Shown one piece after another: positions 9,196 through 19,600 of a stretch of 64,000 nucleotides of DNA. The translations under genes were made by a program, and so were the position numbers. Within the stretch, counting starts at the first letter, position 1; each line of letters opens with the position of its first letter. The DNA lies in assembly GCA_023250155.1 (NCBI GenBank), contig JAHFBG010000006.1:11633-75632 (forward strand), written 5' to 3'. Origin of the DNA: Candidatus Melainabacteria bacterium. GTDB lineage: Bacteria > Cyanobacteriota > Vampirovibrionia > 2-02-FULL-35-15. A model generated the notes under the pieces. The model saw nothing but the letters and a program-made list of their open reading frames with translations. It made no database searches and was not told the DNA's origin.

Positions 9196-10479
9196 ATGCC
9201 AACAATGAGTTTACCAATACCAAAAATAGAAGGCTCAGCATGTTTCGATGCTGAGAGTTGTTTCTTTTTATCAGTTGCTCAAAAAGTTAGTTTTATAGAT
9301 GAAAACTTACTAAAGGTATTAAATAGCTTTAGAAGAGAAATTTGCATGGATATTCCTCTTAGAAAAGATGATGGAACTTTAATAACTGTAAAAGCTTATA
9401 GAGTTCAACACAACAATGCAAGAGGACCTTACAAAGGTGGTTTCCGTATCCATCAACAAGTAGATTTAGATGAAGTAAGAATGCTTGCAAATCTTATGAC
9501 ATGGAAGACAGCAGTCGTCAATGTTCCATTTGGTGGTGCTAAAGGTGGTCTTTCAATTGATCCACATACACTTACTAAAACAGAGTTAGAAAGATTAGTT
9601 AGAGCATATACTTACAATCTTGGAGATAATGTAGGTCCACATACAGATATTCCTGCTCCAGATGTAAACACAGGCGCACAAACTATGGCTTGGTTTTATG
9701 ATGAATATGCAAAATCACATAGCACTGATGCATATGGTGTTGTCACTGGAAAGCCTATCGCTCTCGGTGGTTCAGAAGGAAGAGAAGAAGCAACAGGACG
9801 TGGTTGTATGTATGTTTTACGTGAAGCTTGTAAAGATCTTAAGTTTGATCTTAGCCAAGGTAAGACATTGATAGAAGGTTTTGGAAATGTAGGCTATCAT
9901 GCAGCAAGACTTATCGTAAATGAATTAAAAGGTAAGATTGTTGGAGTCTCTTGTTCTAAGGGTGGTATCTACAATCCAAAAGGAATAGATGTTGAAGCTG
10001 CTCACAAGTACTACACTGAACATAAGACCTTCAAAGGTTTTCCAAATGTTGAGCATATGACTTGTGAAGAATTTCTTCTAGCAGATTGTGATGTATTAGT
10101 TCCATCAGCGCTAGAAGGATCTATTACACCTCAAGTTGCAAATAAGACCAATGCACAAATCATTATTGAAGGTGCAAATGGACCAGTAACTGCACAAGCA
10201 AATGAAATTCTTATGGACAAGAGAAGAGTAGTTGCACCTGGAATACTTGCAAATGCAGGTGGGGTAGTGGTTTCTTACTTTGAATGGGTACAAAACCTTC
10301 AACAATTCTATTGGTCCCATGAAGAAGTAAACAATAAACTAGAAAAAATAATTGTATCTGCTTATGAAAATGTTCGTGACTTGTCAAGAAAGAATAAAAT
10401 CTCTCTAAGACAAGCAGCTTATACAATTGGTCTTGAGAGAGTTGCAAAAGCTATTCTCTTAAGAGGAACTGGTTTCTAA
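9196..10479 (+). CDS. gdhA: glutamate dehydrogenase
   Basis: Catalyses reversible oxidative deamination of glutamate to 2-oxoglutarate and ammonia with NAD(P). The 427-residue length fits the hexameric bacterial/archaeal type. The substrate-binding segment GPYKGGFRIH, the catalytic-lysine motif VPFGGAKGGL and the nucleotide-binding loop EGFGNVGYHAARL are all present. A GAAGGAGTTAAGGAT ribosome region precedes the ATG. The gene stands alone and ends in a clear terminator. Whether it prefers NAD or NADP cannot be read from the sequence. Confidence 0.93.
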   Translation: MPTMSLPIPKIEGSACFDAESCFFLSVAQKVSFIDENLLKVLNSFRREICMDIPLRKDDGTLITVKAYRVQHNNARGPYKGGFRIHQQVDLDEVRMLANLMTWKTAVVNVPFGGAKGGLSIDPHTLTKTELERLVRAYTYNLGDNVGPHTDIPAPDVNTGAQTMAWFYDEYAKSHSTDAYGVVTGKPIALGGSEGREEATGRGCMYVLREACKDLKFDLSQGKTLIEGFGNVGYHAARLIVNELKGKIVGVSCSKGGIYNPKGIDVEAAHKYYTEHKTFKGFPNVEHMTCEEFLLADCDVLVPSALEGSITPQVANKTNAQIIIEGANGPVTAQANEILMDKRRVVAPGILANAGGVVVSYFEWVQNLQQFYWSHEEVNNKLEKIIVSAYENVRDLSRKNKISLRQAAYTIGLERVAKAILLRGTGF

Positions 10480-10510
10480 TTGTAAAAACGCAAGGTACTA
10501 AAAATAACGT

Positions 10511-10540
10511 AAGGGCAGGTTTTTACCTGCCCTTATTGTT
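10511..10540 (+). terminator. intrinsic terminator of gdhA
   Basis: AAGGGCAGGT (10511-10520), loop TTTT, ACCTGCCCTT (10525-10534), then ATTGTTT. A perfect 10-bp stem 31 nt after the gdhA stop. Confidence 0.85.
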
Positions 10541-10592
10541 TCTGTATCAAGTTTGAATAGCTTTAGCTTAAAATCCTTCAAAACATATGCTG

Positions 10593-10621
10593 TTGACAAG
10601 TCTCCGTAAAAAGGGTATTAT
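10593..10621 (+). promoter_or_regulatory. sigma70-type promoter of the first AAA_14 gene
   Basis: TTGACA (10593-10598), a 17-bp spacer and TATTAT (10616-10621), 21 nt before the ATG at 10643. Confidence 0.7.
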
Positions 10622-10642
10622 TTAGGAATCACTTACAAAGCA

Positions 10643-11812
10643 ATGCAATACAAAAGATTACTAAAAATGAATCTACCAAAAAAGCAATCTGCTTTTTTAT
10701 GGGGTGCCAGAAAAACTGGAAAGTCTACTTTTTTAAAAGAAAATTTCCCATCTTCACCTTACTTTGATTTATTAAAATCTGATCTGTATCTAAGCTATTC
10801 TAAAGAACCTTATCTTTTTAGAGAAGAGGTGTTGAATCTGTCGAAAGAATCACTTTCACATCATATTATTATTGATGAAGTACAAAAAGTCCCATTACTT
10901 TTAGATGAAGTTCACTACTTAATTGAAAATAAAAATCTACAGTTTATTTTATGTGGGTCTAGTGCTAGGAAATTAAGAAGAGGGGGAGCAAACTTATTGG
11001 GAGGAAGAGCCTGGGGATATAATTTTTATCCACTAACATCTAAAGAAGTAGATAATTTTAGTCTTTTAAAAGTATTTAATCAGGGTTTAATACCTTCTCA
11101 CTATCTATCATCTAATCCTCATAAATCATTAAAGTCATATGTAAATGAGTATTTAAAAGAAGAGATTCAATCAGAAGGTTTGGTTAGAAACCTACCTTCA
11201 TTTGCAAGATTTTTAGATTCCCTAGCTTTTTCAATTGGAGAATTAACAAACTTTTCAAAGGTTGCTAGAGACTGTGGAGTAGATTCAAAGACTGTAAAAG
11301 AATACTATCAAATCTTAGTAGACACTATGCTTGGAATATTTATTTATCCTTATCATAAAAAATCTTCTAGGCAGACCATTATTTCTATCCCTAAATTCTA
11401 TCTGTTTGATATAGGTGTAACAAATTTTTTAAAAGGTATAAGTTTAACTACTCTTAAAGGAGAAGAAGCTGGCAAATCTCTTGAAAATTTTATATTAATG
11501 GAATTGCTTGCTTATAGAGGAATAAGTGATAAAGATTTTTCTATTGAATTTTGGAGAACCAATAAAGGGCTGGAAGTGGACTTTGTACTTAGTAAAGGGA
11601 AATATGCTATTGAAGTAAAGCTTACAGGACAAGTAGATAAGAGTGATATTAAAGGTTTAATTGCTTTTAAAGAAGAAAACCCACATTGTATTTGTTATGT
11701 GGTTAGCCAAGACCAGCGTCCTAGGACAATGACTATCGAAAATATTGGTGAAATATTTATCCTTCCGTATAAAGATTTTTTGGATAAATTATGGGGTCAC
11801 AAAATTATTTGA
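10643..11812 (+). CDS. AAA_14/DUF4143 family ATPase, copy 1
   Basis: Walker A lies in WGARKTGKST (20-29) and Walker B in HIIIDEVQKVP (about 74-84). The C-terminal DUF4143 part ends with the PD-(D/E)xK-like pattern EVDFVLSKGKYAIEVK. This family of about 390-residue ATPases is very common in bacterial and archaeal genomes. Its cellular role is unsettled; it is often found near mobile or toxin-like genes. A second, only distantly similar member lies 465 bp downstream. The gene has its own consensus promoter but no obvious Shine-Dalgarno. The nuclease-like motif is a resemblance, not proof of nuclease activity. Confidence 0.85.
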   Translation: MQYKRLLKMNLPKKQSAFLWGARKTGKSTFLKENFPSSPYFDLLKSDLYLSYSKEPYLFREEVLNLSKESLSHHIIIDEVQKVPLLLDEVHYLIENKNLQFILCGSSARKLRRGGANLLGGRAWGYNFYPLTSKEVDNFSLLKVFNQGLIPSHYLSSNPHKSLKSYVNEYLKEEIQSEGLVRNLPSFARFLDSLAFSIGELTNFSKVARDCGVDSKTVKEYYQILVDTMLGIFIYPYHKKSSRQTIISIPKFYLFDIGVTNFLKGISLTTLKGEEAGKSLENFILMELLAYRGISDKDFSIEFWRTNKGLEVDFVLSKGKYAIEVKLTGQVDKSDIKGLIAFKEENPHCICYVVSQDQRPRTMTIENIGEIFILPYKDFLDKLWGHKII

Positions 11813-11816
11813 GTGA

Positions 11817-11960
11817 AGCGTAATACCCCGATGCTTGCGTCGGATATAAGCGAGGGAAAGCAAACGACTTCCTTTGATGCGACGACCGTTGCCAAAGGCA
11901 AAAATTGGCGTAATACCCTGCTGCTTGCGGCAGGGATAGCCGATTTTAGGGAAGTCGTTT
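11817..11960. repeat. nested hairpin element with two TGCTTGCG-loop units
   Basis: Two related units (11817-11844 and 11907-11935) share the frame GCGTAATACCC and the loop TGCTTGCG but have different paired stems: CCGA/TCGG in the first, CCCTGC/GCAGGG in the second. Between and around them are TTGCC-AAA-GGCAA (11889-11901) and an 11-bp perfect inverted repeat, AAACGACTTCC (11862-11872) with GGAAGTCGTTT (11950-11960). The open frame across it (11813-12019) has no known similarity and no ribosome site, so I treat this as a repeat element, not a gene. Confidence 0.7.
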
Positions 11961-12037
11961 ATTTAGATTGCTGCCTAGATGTAGTAAAACCTGTATCAGG
12001 TTACAAATTTTACGCCTAATATTTCATTAAAAAACAC

Positions 12038-12071
12038 CGTGAATTTGGGCACAAAACACACAATATTCACG
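12038..12071. repeat. 7-bp inverted repeat
   Basis: CGTGAAT (12038-12044) and ATTCACG (12065-12071) flank 20 nt. It lies in the gap between the two AAA_14 genes. Role unknown. Confidence 0.4.
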
Positions 12072-12222
12072 ATAAATTGAGATAAAAATGTGAATTTGGT
12101 ATCTCTTAAATGCTGCTCGTCGTCAGACTGTACCGGCATTTCGTGAAAAAAGTGTTTGGGAAATAGGTGAGATTTAAATCTTAGGAGTCCCAGTAAGTTT
12201 AAATTTTTTGTCTTGACATTGT

Positions 12223-12269
12223 AACGTTTTACTCAGTTCATTGAGTAAAGCGTTAGTAGTCGTTATAGT
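12223..12269 (+). promoter_or_regulatory. palindromic operator-like site and leaderless promoter of second AAA_14 gene
   Basis: AACGTTTTACTCA (12223-12235) and TGAGTAAAGCGTT (12242-12254) form a 13-bp inverted repeat with one mismatch. Its right arm overlaps a promoter, TTGAGT (12241-12246), 17 bp, TATAGT (12264-12269). The -10 hexamer ends 8 nt before the ATG at 12278. A repressor bound to the palindrome would cover the -35 box. Confidence 0.55.
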
Positions 12270-12277
12270 ATAAATAT

Positions 12278-13510
12278 ATGGAAGATTACATTAGACAGCC
12301 ATCCTATAAAGAACTTATAGATGCTTTAACAGGTCAAGTAAATTTGATACAAGCAATTGTAGGACCAAGGCAGGTAGGAAAGACTACTCTTGCTCTACAA
12401 ATACATGAAAAATGGAAAGGTCCAAAACTTTATTTGTCTGCTGATGAACTGGCTACACCAAATCTTCAATGGATTGAAGATGCATGGAAAAAAATAAGAG
12501 CTAACAACTTAGCAAGTAAAAAACAATCTATTCTAATATTAGATGAAGTACAAAAAATTCCAAAATGGAGCAGCAAAGTCAAGCAACTTTTTGATGAAGA
12601 TAAAAGGCAAAAAAATAACATACGTATTTTACTGTTAGGTTCTGCCGCATTACTTATGCAACGTGGGCTAGGTGAAAGTCTTGGTGGACGTTTTGAGCTT
12701 CATAAACTTTTTCATTGGTCTTTTAAAGAGTGTAAAGATTATTTCAAAACAAGCTTAAATGAATTTATATATTTTGGTGGTTATCCAAGTGCCATCAAAT
12801 TAAGAAAAAATGAGACAAGGTGGTCAAGATATATAAGGGACTCATTAATAGAAACAGTTCTGTCAAAAGACATTCTACTTTTATCTCCCGTTACCAAGCC
12901 ATCATTGCTCAGGCAGACCTTCTCGCTAGCGACAAATTACCCTGCACAATCAATAAGCTATCAAAAAATGTTAGGGACACTGCAAGATGCAGGGAACACA
13001 ACTACAATTGCATCCTATTTACAACTTCTTTCAAAAGCATTTCTTGTAGCACCACTTGAAAGGTGGTCAGGAACAAAAATAAGACAAAGAGGCTCAATAC
13101 CCAAGCTTATTACACTAGACAATGGAATCATATCTTCAATGTCAAGCTCTACTTACAAAGATACTTTAAAAGACAGATCTGTTTGGGGGAGACTCGTTGA
13201 AAATGCTGTTGGAGCACAGCTTTATTTCATTGCAAGCAAAGAAGGTGGAGAGTTGTTTTATTTTCAAGATAGGGATAAAGAGGTTGATTACATCTTAAAG
13301 ATTGGAAATAAGATTACAGCGATTGAAGTAAAATCTGGTGACTATAATAAAAAACCAGCAAGTCTGAATTTGTTTAAAACTAGATATAAAAATATAGAAA
13401 CCCTAATTATTTCAAATTCAAAGAAATCGGATATTGATTCAATTAAAAATATTAATTTAAATGATTTTTTTTTAGATCCTTCAATGATAATCTTCAAAAC
13501 CGCTTTTTAA
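12278..13510 (+). CDS. AAA_14/DUF4143 family ATPase, copy 2
   Basis: Walker A is GPRQVGKT (29-36) and Walker B is in ILILDEVQKIP. The arginine-rich segment GLGESLGGRFELHKL is typical of the family. The DUF4143 tail carries EVDYILKIGNKITAIEVKSG, the same PD-(D/E)xK-like pattern as copy 1. The two proteins align only in general plan, so this is not a recent duplication. No ribosome site is visible; the promoter suggests a leaderless mRNA. A short palindrome over the -35 box suggests regulation by a repressor, possibly autoregulation. Confidence 0.85.
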   Translation: MEDYIRQPSYKELIDALTGQVNLIQAIVGPRQVGKTTLALQIHEKWKGPKLYLSADELATPNLQWIEDAWKKIRANNLASKKQSILILDEVQKIPKWSSKVKQLFDEDKRQKNNIRILLLGSAALLMQRGLGESLGGRFELHKLFHWSFKECKDYFKTSLNEFIYFGGYPSAIKLRKNETRWSRYIRDSLIETVLSKDILLLSPVTKPSLLRQTFSLATNYPAQSISYQKMLGTLQDAGNTTTIASYLQLLSKAFLVAPLERWSGTKIRQRGSIPKLITLDNGIISSMSSSTYKDTLKDRSVWGRLVENAVGAQLYFIASKEGGELFYFQDRDKEVDYILKIGNKITAIEVKSGDYNKKPASLNLFKTRYKNIETLIISNSKKSDIDSIKNINLNDFFLDPSMIIFKTAF

Positions 13511-13612
13511 CTTTTATTCTGCTCAAAAACAACATATTTCAATCAATTCTTTACTTTAACGGTGCTTAAGTCAGCATTTCTTTGGGTAAAAAAGATATAG
13601 GGTTAGCCTTGA

Positions 13613-16600
13613 ATGAAAACAAATATTGGTTTTAAAAAATCAAAGTTAAGATTTTACTTCATCTTATTTATAAGTTTATGTTTGGTTTGGCCTAGTACAA
13701 GTGAAAAGTGTTATTCAAAAGAAAAAGCACTCAAACAAGGTAAAACTGCTAATAAAAAATCGGGCAAAAGAAAATTTGGTAATGTCACTGTAAATCAAGA
13801 TGAGCAAGGTGATCAAGGTGGAGCTGTAATAATTAAGTATATAGGAGGTCCTAATCGTCCCGCTATAAATTCTATTAAGCCTGTAATAGTACCACCATCA
13901 TCTACACAATCTGGTTTGCTTAATGTTGATGATGCAGGAATAAAGAAGGACCCGTCAACTGTTAATGATACTAGTCAAGAAGCTATAAATGATTCTGAGA
14001 GTGATCAAAATAAAGGAAGTGCTCCTGAAATTCGATATGGTCATGAAGTAAATCCTGTTGAAACTAGAACGAACTCTCATGTATTTGTCAATCAATTACC
14101 ATCTGTTCCACGAAGTGATCAACAACCACAAGCTCAGGTACAGATACCATCAAATAATGGCACATTTTCACCATCAACTCCATCTGCACCAGCCATAACA
14201 GCAGATAAAATTATTTCTAATGGTGTTCCACTTGGTGATCCAGATTCACTACTTATATTCAAACCTCTTGACAGAAATTCAGTTCCTAGTCCTGACCCTT
14301 TAGAATTTCCTAAATTTGCTAGTGCTTCTAACTACAGCCTATTTGATATTAGTCCAAAATCCACGGCACAACCACCATTTATAATAACTTTTCACTCTCC
14401 AATATCACAACTATTACACTATGTGAATGGTGCATGGGTAGAAGAAGTAGACATAACCAACGATTCTGATGGAGCCACTGTAATACTTCAGAGTTTGTCA
14501 CCACTTGCAGCAATTACTATTCCTCCTGGTACGAGGTATGGGCGATGTTTGGGAAATGGCACATGTAATGGTAGCCTTGAATGTAGGAAAGAACATATCT
14601 ATAGAAATGGTTCTTTTACAAATAGATGTGTACGTGCAGATGAATGCTCACATACCGATACTTCAACATATGCTAATCCACAATGTGTAGGAAGGTTATC
14701 ACCCTATTCTTTGATTACTAGGTGTGGGAGTCGTTTAAGAGATGGTGCTGTTTCTTGTACAGTGGTTGAACTATTTTATTGTGCAAATGATGCAGACTGT
14801 ATTGCTCCCGGTGGTTTAGGCCCATATGTTCCTGGAACAGTAAAATGTTGCCCAGGAGCAAGAAATGAAAATATTTGTAGGTATGGTAATTGTTGTACTA
14901 ATAGTGACTGTCCTAATGGTCGGACCTGTCGATATGAATACGATCCTTCTCCTTCTTACCAATGCACATCTACGCCACCTCCTGTGAATGTTGTACCACC
15001 TACCCAAGAAGAACGAGCAAGAGCAGAACAAGCAAGACAAGAAGAACAAGCAAGAGCAGAACAAGCAAGACAAGAAGAACAAGCAAGAGAAGCTACTAGA
15101 CGAGCAGAACAAGCTAGACTGGCTGCTGAAAGAGCTGCTATAGTAGCACAAGAAGCACAAGCACAAGTAGACACTACAATGGTATGTGGTGAAACTCATC
15201 CAAGCTGTAATGGAGCGTGTCCTTCTCCAGGACTCATTTGTAGGCAGATAAATGGTGACCATTGTGAATGTAGACGAAGACTATCTCAGCTTCCTACTTC
15301 TCCTCCTCCTAACTCTAACCCTCTTGAGAACCCAAGCTTTCGGGCACCACCGGGACGTTTGCCTGATGGTACTGTTGGAGTTCCTTACTCTTTTCAATTT
15401 CCTGAGGTCCAGAGCCATGCTAGAAAAACTGTAGGTCCTATAAGTTATCTTCCAGGTCTTTCTATAAGCGAAGAAGAAACTAGACCTGGATACTATATTC
15501 AAACATTGTCTGGAACACCGAGAGAAACATATGGTGGAGCACCCTTGTATGGTTATGAGTTTTATATAGGTCCAGGAGAACTTCCAACTATATATACTGG
15601 GCCATTACCAGTTGGAAGTGTTGGAAATACATATGAGTATGTCTTTCTAGGAGGAAGTCCGGGAACGGGAATGAGAAATAACTTTTCTCTAATAGGTGGC
15701 AGGCTTCCTCCAGGTCTTACTTTGGAAAATGGATATAGAATAACTGGAACGATTGAAGCTGAAGCAGATGCAAATATGGTTTACCATCCAATGACTTATT
15801 ATGATTTTCAAATTAGAAATACTGATAGCAATAACAATACAGTAGATGGAAATTTTCAAATAAGAGTTGATCTAAATCGAGACCAGGTAGTTGCTCGTGG
15901 TTTAAATCCTTATGGGTGTACATCTAGTACAGAATGTGATGATTGCAAAATATGCGATGATTACAGATGCATAGTACCGATTAACAACTGTACAGATGAT
16001 TCAGCTTGTACAGCGCACTCTAATGGAGTATGTAATAAAACAAATATAAGAAATTGTCAGTGTGAGTATTCTTCATCACTCCCAGGTGAGCCACCGCCAG
16101 TAGATCCTCCGCCATCTCTTCCGCTACCAGGTGAGCCACCACCAGTGAATCCTCCACCATCTCTTCCGCTCCCAGGTGAGCCACCACCAGTAGATCCTCC
16201 ACCATCTCTTCCACTCCCAGGTGACCCACCGCCAGCTGTTGGACTTCCTCCACCAGCTAATTCAGTATGTGGCAATGGAACTAAAGAAAGTCCTGAACAA
16301 TGTGACGATGGAAATACTACAGATAGTGATGGTTGTAATTCTGCTTGTACTGTAGAAGGTGTTACTTCGCCTTTTTGTGGTAATGGAATAATAAATGGTA
16401 CTTCGGAAGAATGCGATGATAATAATTTTACAGATGGAGATGGATGTTCAAGCACGTGTAAAATAGAATCAGCTCCCCCATCTACTGAAACTCAATCTAC
16501 TATAATTGAACAGTCGTCTGATGAACCTGCTGTTGATGAACCTACTCTTGAACCACCTTCACCACCAACTTCTTGTACTCCTATATCTTCTTCATTAATA

Positions 16601-19600
16601 AGTGCAAATGGGGGGTTAGAATCGGTTACAGTTTATGAATTAACTACAGGCTCTCCCCCCTCTTATGTTGTTGATCCAACTGATGATCCAACTGTTGATC
16701 CACCTAGTTTCACCACATCATATTCCATTTATGATCCATTAGAAACTTATAATGTTTTTCTAAGTAAAGCAGACGGAACTCGAGACAATAATGGTAGTTA
16801 CATCACTATTGATTGTTCTGTGCACCCGGATTGGCTTAGCGATTTTACTGGTAATAACATCGATGCTGTACAATTAAATTTTAAGAATGGTTTAGTTTAT
16901 GCAGGTTTCGTTTCACCAGGAACTGGAACGGAAAACAACAGTAACAATATTAAAGCACTCGACGAGCCAGATGGTGGTTACACTAATCTTGGAAATGGTA
17001 AGTCAAGCATTACCCTTGGTTTTTGTGTAGAGGCATCACCACTTCTACCTACTATAACTGAACAGTCATCTGTGATTGAACCTGTTATTGATGAACCTGC
17101 TGTTGAACCTCCGTCACTAGCTAATTCAGTATGTGGAAATGGAATCAAAGAATCACCTGAAGAATGTGATGATGGAAATATCACTGATGGTGATTGCTGT
17201 TCTTCAATATGTACAATTAATACTTTTTCAAGTCCTGTTAGCTATGCTGTAGGTTCTCAACCTTTTGGAGTAACAACAGCAGATTTTGATGGAGTTAATG
17301 GCTTAGACTTAGCAGTTGTAAATAATGGTGGTAACGATGTTTCAGTTCTTTTAAATAATGGAAATGGGACATTTACTACTACTAACTATGATGTAGGTCA
17401 GACTCCGTACGAAATAACAACAGGGGATTTTAATGGGGATGGAAAACCAGACTTAGCAACTGCAAATTATAATGGTGGCGCTGATGACGGAGTTTCAGTT
17501 CTTTTAAATAATGGAGATGGAATATTTAAGCCTGCTATAGGTTATTCTTTAGAAGGAGTTCCTACTCCTTTTGGAATTACAGCTGGAGATTTTGGTGGAG
17601 ATAGTAAGTCAGACTTAGCCGTTACAAGTCTTGGTAGTGCTAGTGTTTCAGTTTTTATAAGTAAGGCTAGCGGTGGTTTTAATTCTCCCATTACTTATCC
17701 TACGGGCAGCATTTCCTATGCAGTAACAGCAGGAGATCTTGATGGAGATGGTGATTTAGATTTAGCAACTGCAAATTATAATGGTGATGCTGATAACGGG
17801 GTTTCAGTTCTTCTAAATAATGGAGATGGGACTTTTGCTTCTGCTGTGAATTATGATACAGACCATTATAATTTGGAGATAGAGGCAGGAGATCTTGATG
17901 GAGATGGTGATTTAGATTTAGCAGTTACAAGTTCTGATGGTGGAGTTTCAGTTCTTCTAAATAATGGGAATGGAACTTTTGCTTCTGCTGTGCTTTATAG
18001 TGGTACAGGTGCTACATATTCAATAGCAATAGCAGACTTTGATATGGATGGTAAAAAAGACATAGTAGGTCCAGCTTTTAATATAACACTTGCAGTAGAT
18101 GGGACACTTAATTATAAATCTTCTTCTGCTTCTCTTAGTGGTAGTGGGATAGTAGCAGGAGATTTTAATAGAGATGGTAAATTAGACTTAGCAGATAGCT
18201 CTGTTTCAGTGTTCTTAGGTTGTAATGAATCTACTGCTGATGAACCTGTTGTTGAACCTCCTCCTCCAGCCAATTTAGTTTGTGGAAATAACATTTTAGA
18301 AGATGGAGAAAAATGTGACGATGGAAATACCATTGATGGTGATGGGTGTTCAAGCACGTGTACTACTGAAGATCTTTGTGGCATACCAGATATTTATCTT
18401 AGTACAGATGATGGTGCTACTGAGGAAAAACTTATTGGTAGTCCTACTGAAGAATCCGGACCTCTGCCAAAATCAGACAAGGTTATAACCTATGTTATAG
18501 ATGGAAAATGTCCTAGTGCACTACCATGTCCAGACTGTGTGAAAAAATACTATGAAAATGAATCTGATGGAGGGTGTGATCCAAAAAGTTTATCTGAAAA
18601 TGATATTAAAAATTGTATTTTCTTTCAGTTACCCAAGTTGACTAATAGTGAACCATTGAGTGAAACATCTGATGAAACACCAAGTGAACCATCTGCTTCT
18701 CTTGGATTTAGAACAAAGTTCGATAAAAAGTATGAAGTAAAAGAATTAATTCAAAAAAATTTCAAAGCTGTAATTGCATATACTGAGAATAATCTTCTTC
18801 CTGTACCAGAAAGAAATAGAATGACGAATAAATGGCCTGGTTGGGATGCAGCTACAGGGACATCGACAAGGAATCTTTACTTTGCTGCTACAAGGCAAGG
18901 GACTCCTTCATATGCCTATTCCCCACCACCCTTCCTAGTAATAAATCGAGTAGGTACTAACGGAGGGATTAGATTTCAATCGTCTATTATGGCAGACCAG
19001 AGTGAATTTGAAACTACTCCAGCTATTGCTTTAATGGATTTTCAACGCTTTGATGGCGCAGGTTTTACGAACATTGCTATATCGCGTAATCCTTATACTG
19101 GTCCTGGGGGAACAGGCAGCTTGAGTGTTACTCTTAGACTAAGTGGTCACGAAGATATCACAATTCGCCCCTTCAATCATGCTAATTTCATTTCGTATTT
19201 TACATTTGCACTTTTTTCAAAACTTAATACTACAGCCTCTCTTACTGCAGCATTTGATGCTATAAGTGAAGATGATTATTGGAGAGATTTTGAAACCAGA
19301 GCTGTAGGTCAACGAACTGATCGATTACGTGATAATGCAAATGGTTCCCAGACTCAGTCACCTAGACGATCTCCTTGGGATATAAATGCTTGGGTGAAAA
19401 ATGATATGAGTAATTTTGAGATCCATCGCATTCTAGTTTTAATTCCAGGAGAAAATAGGGGGGACCTGTTTACTTCTAGACAAAACATGAGATATGTAAA
19501 AGCAAGACTTATGAGTGAATATCCTAATCTTTTTCCTGAGGGCAACGTTTTTCCGTTGAATGCTGTTAATGCTGCTCCTCCTGTAAGTGAAGCTGCCCTT

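Noticed and set aside
11813..12019. 68-residue open frame after the first AAA_14 gene
   Set aside because: It runs through hairpin repeats with conserved loops, has no ribosome site or recognisable domain, and its composition follows the palindromes.
14956..15262. Ser/Cys-rich minus-strand frames (14816-15262 and 14956-15174)
   Set aside because: Shadows of the E/A/R/Q-rich helix of the giant protein.
16057..16455. Glycine-rich minus-strand frame opposite the giant gene
   Set aside because: It is the complement of the proline-rich 45-bp repeat and has no independent support.
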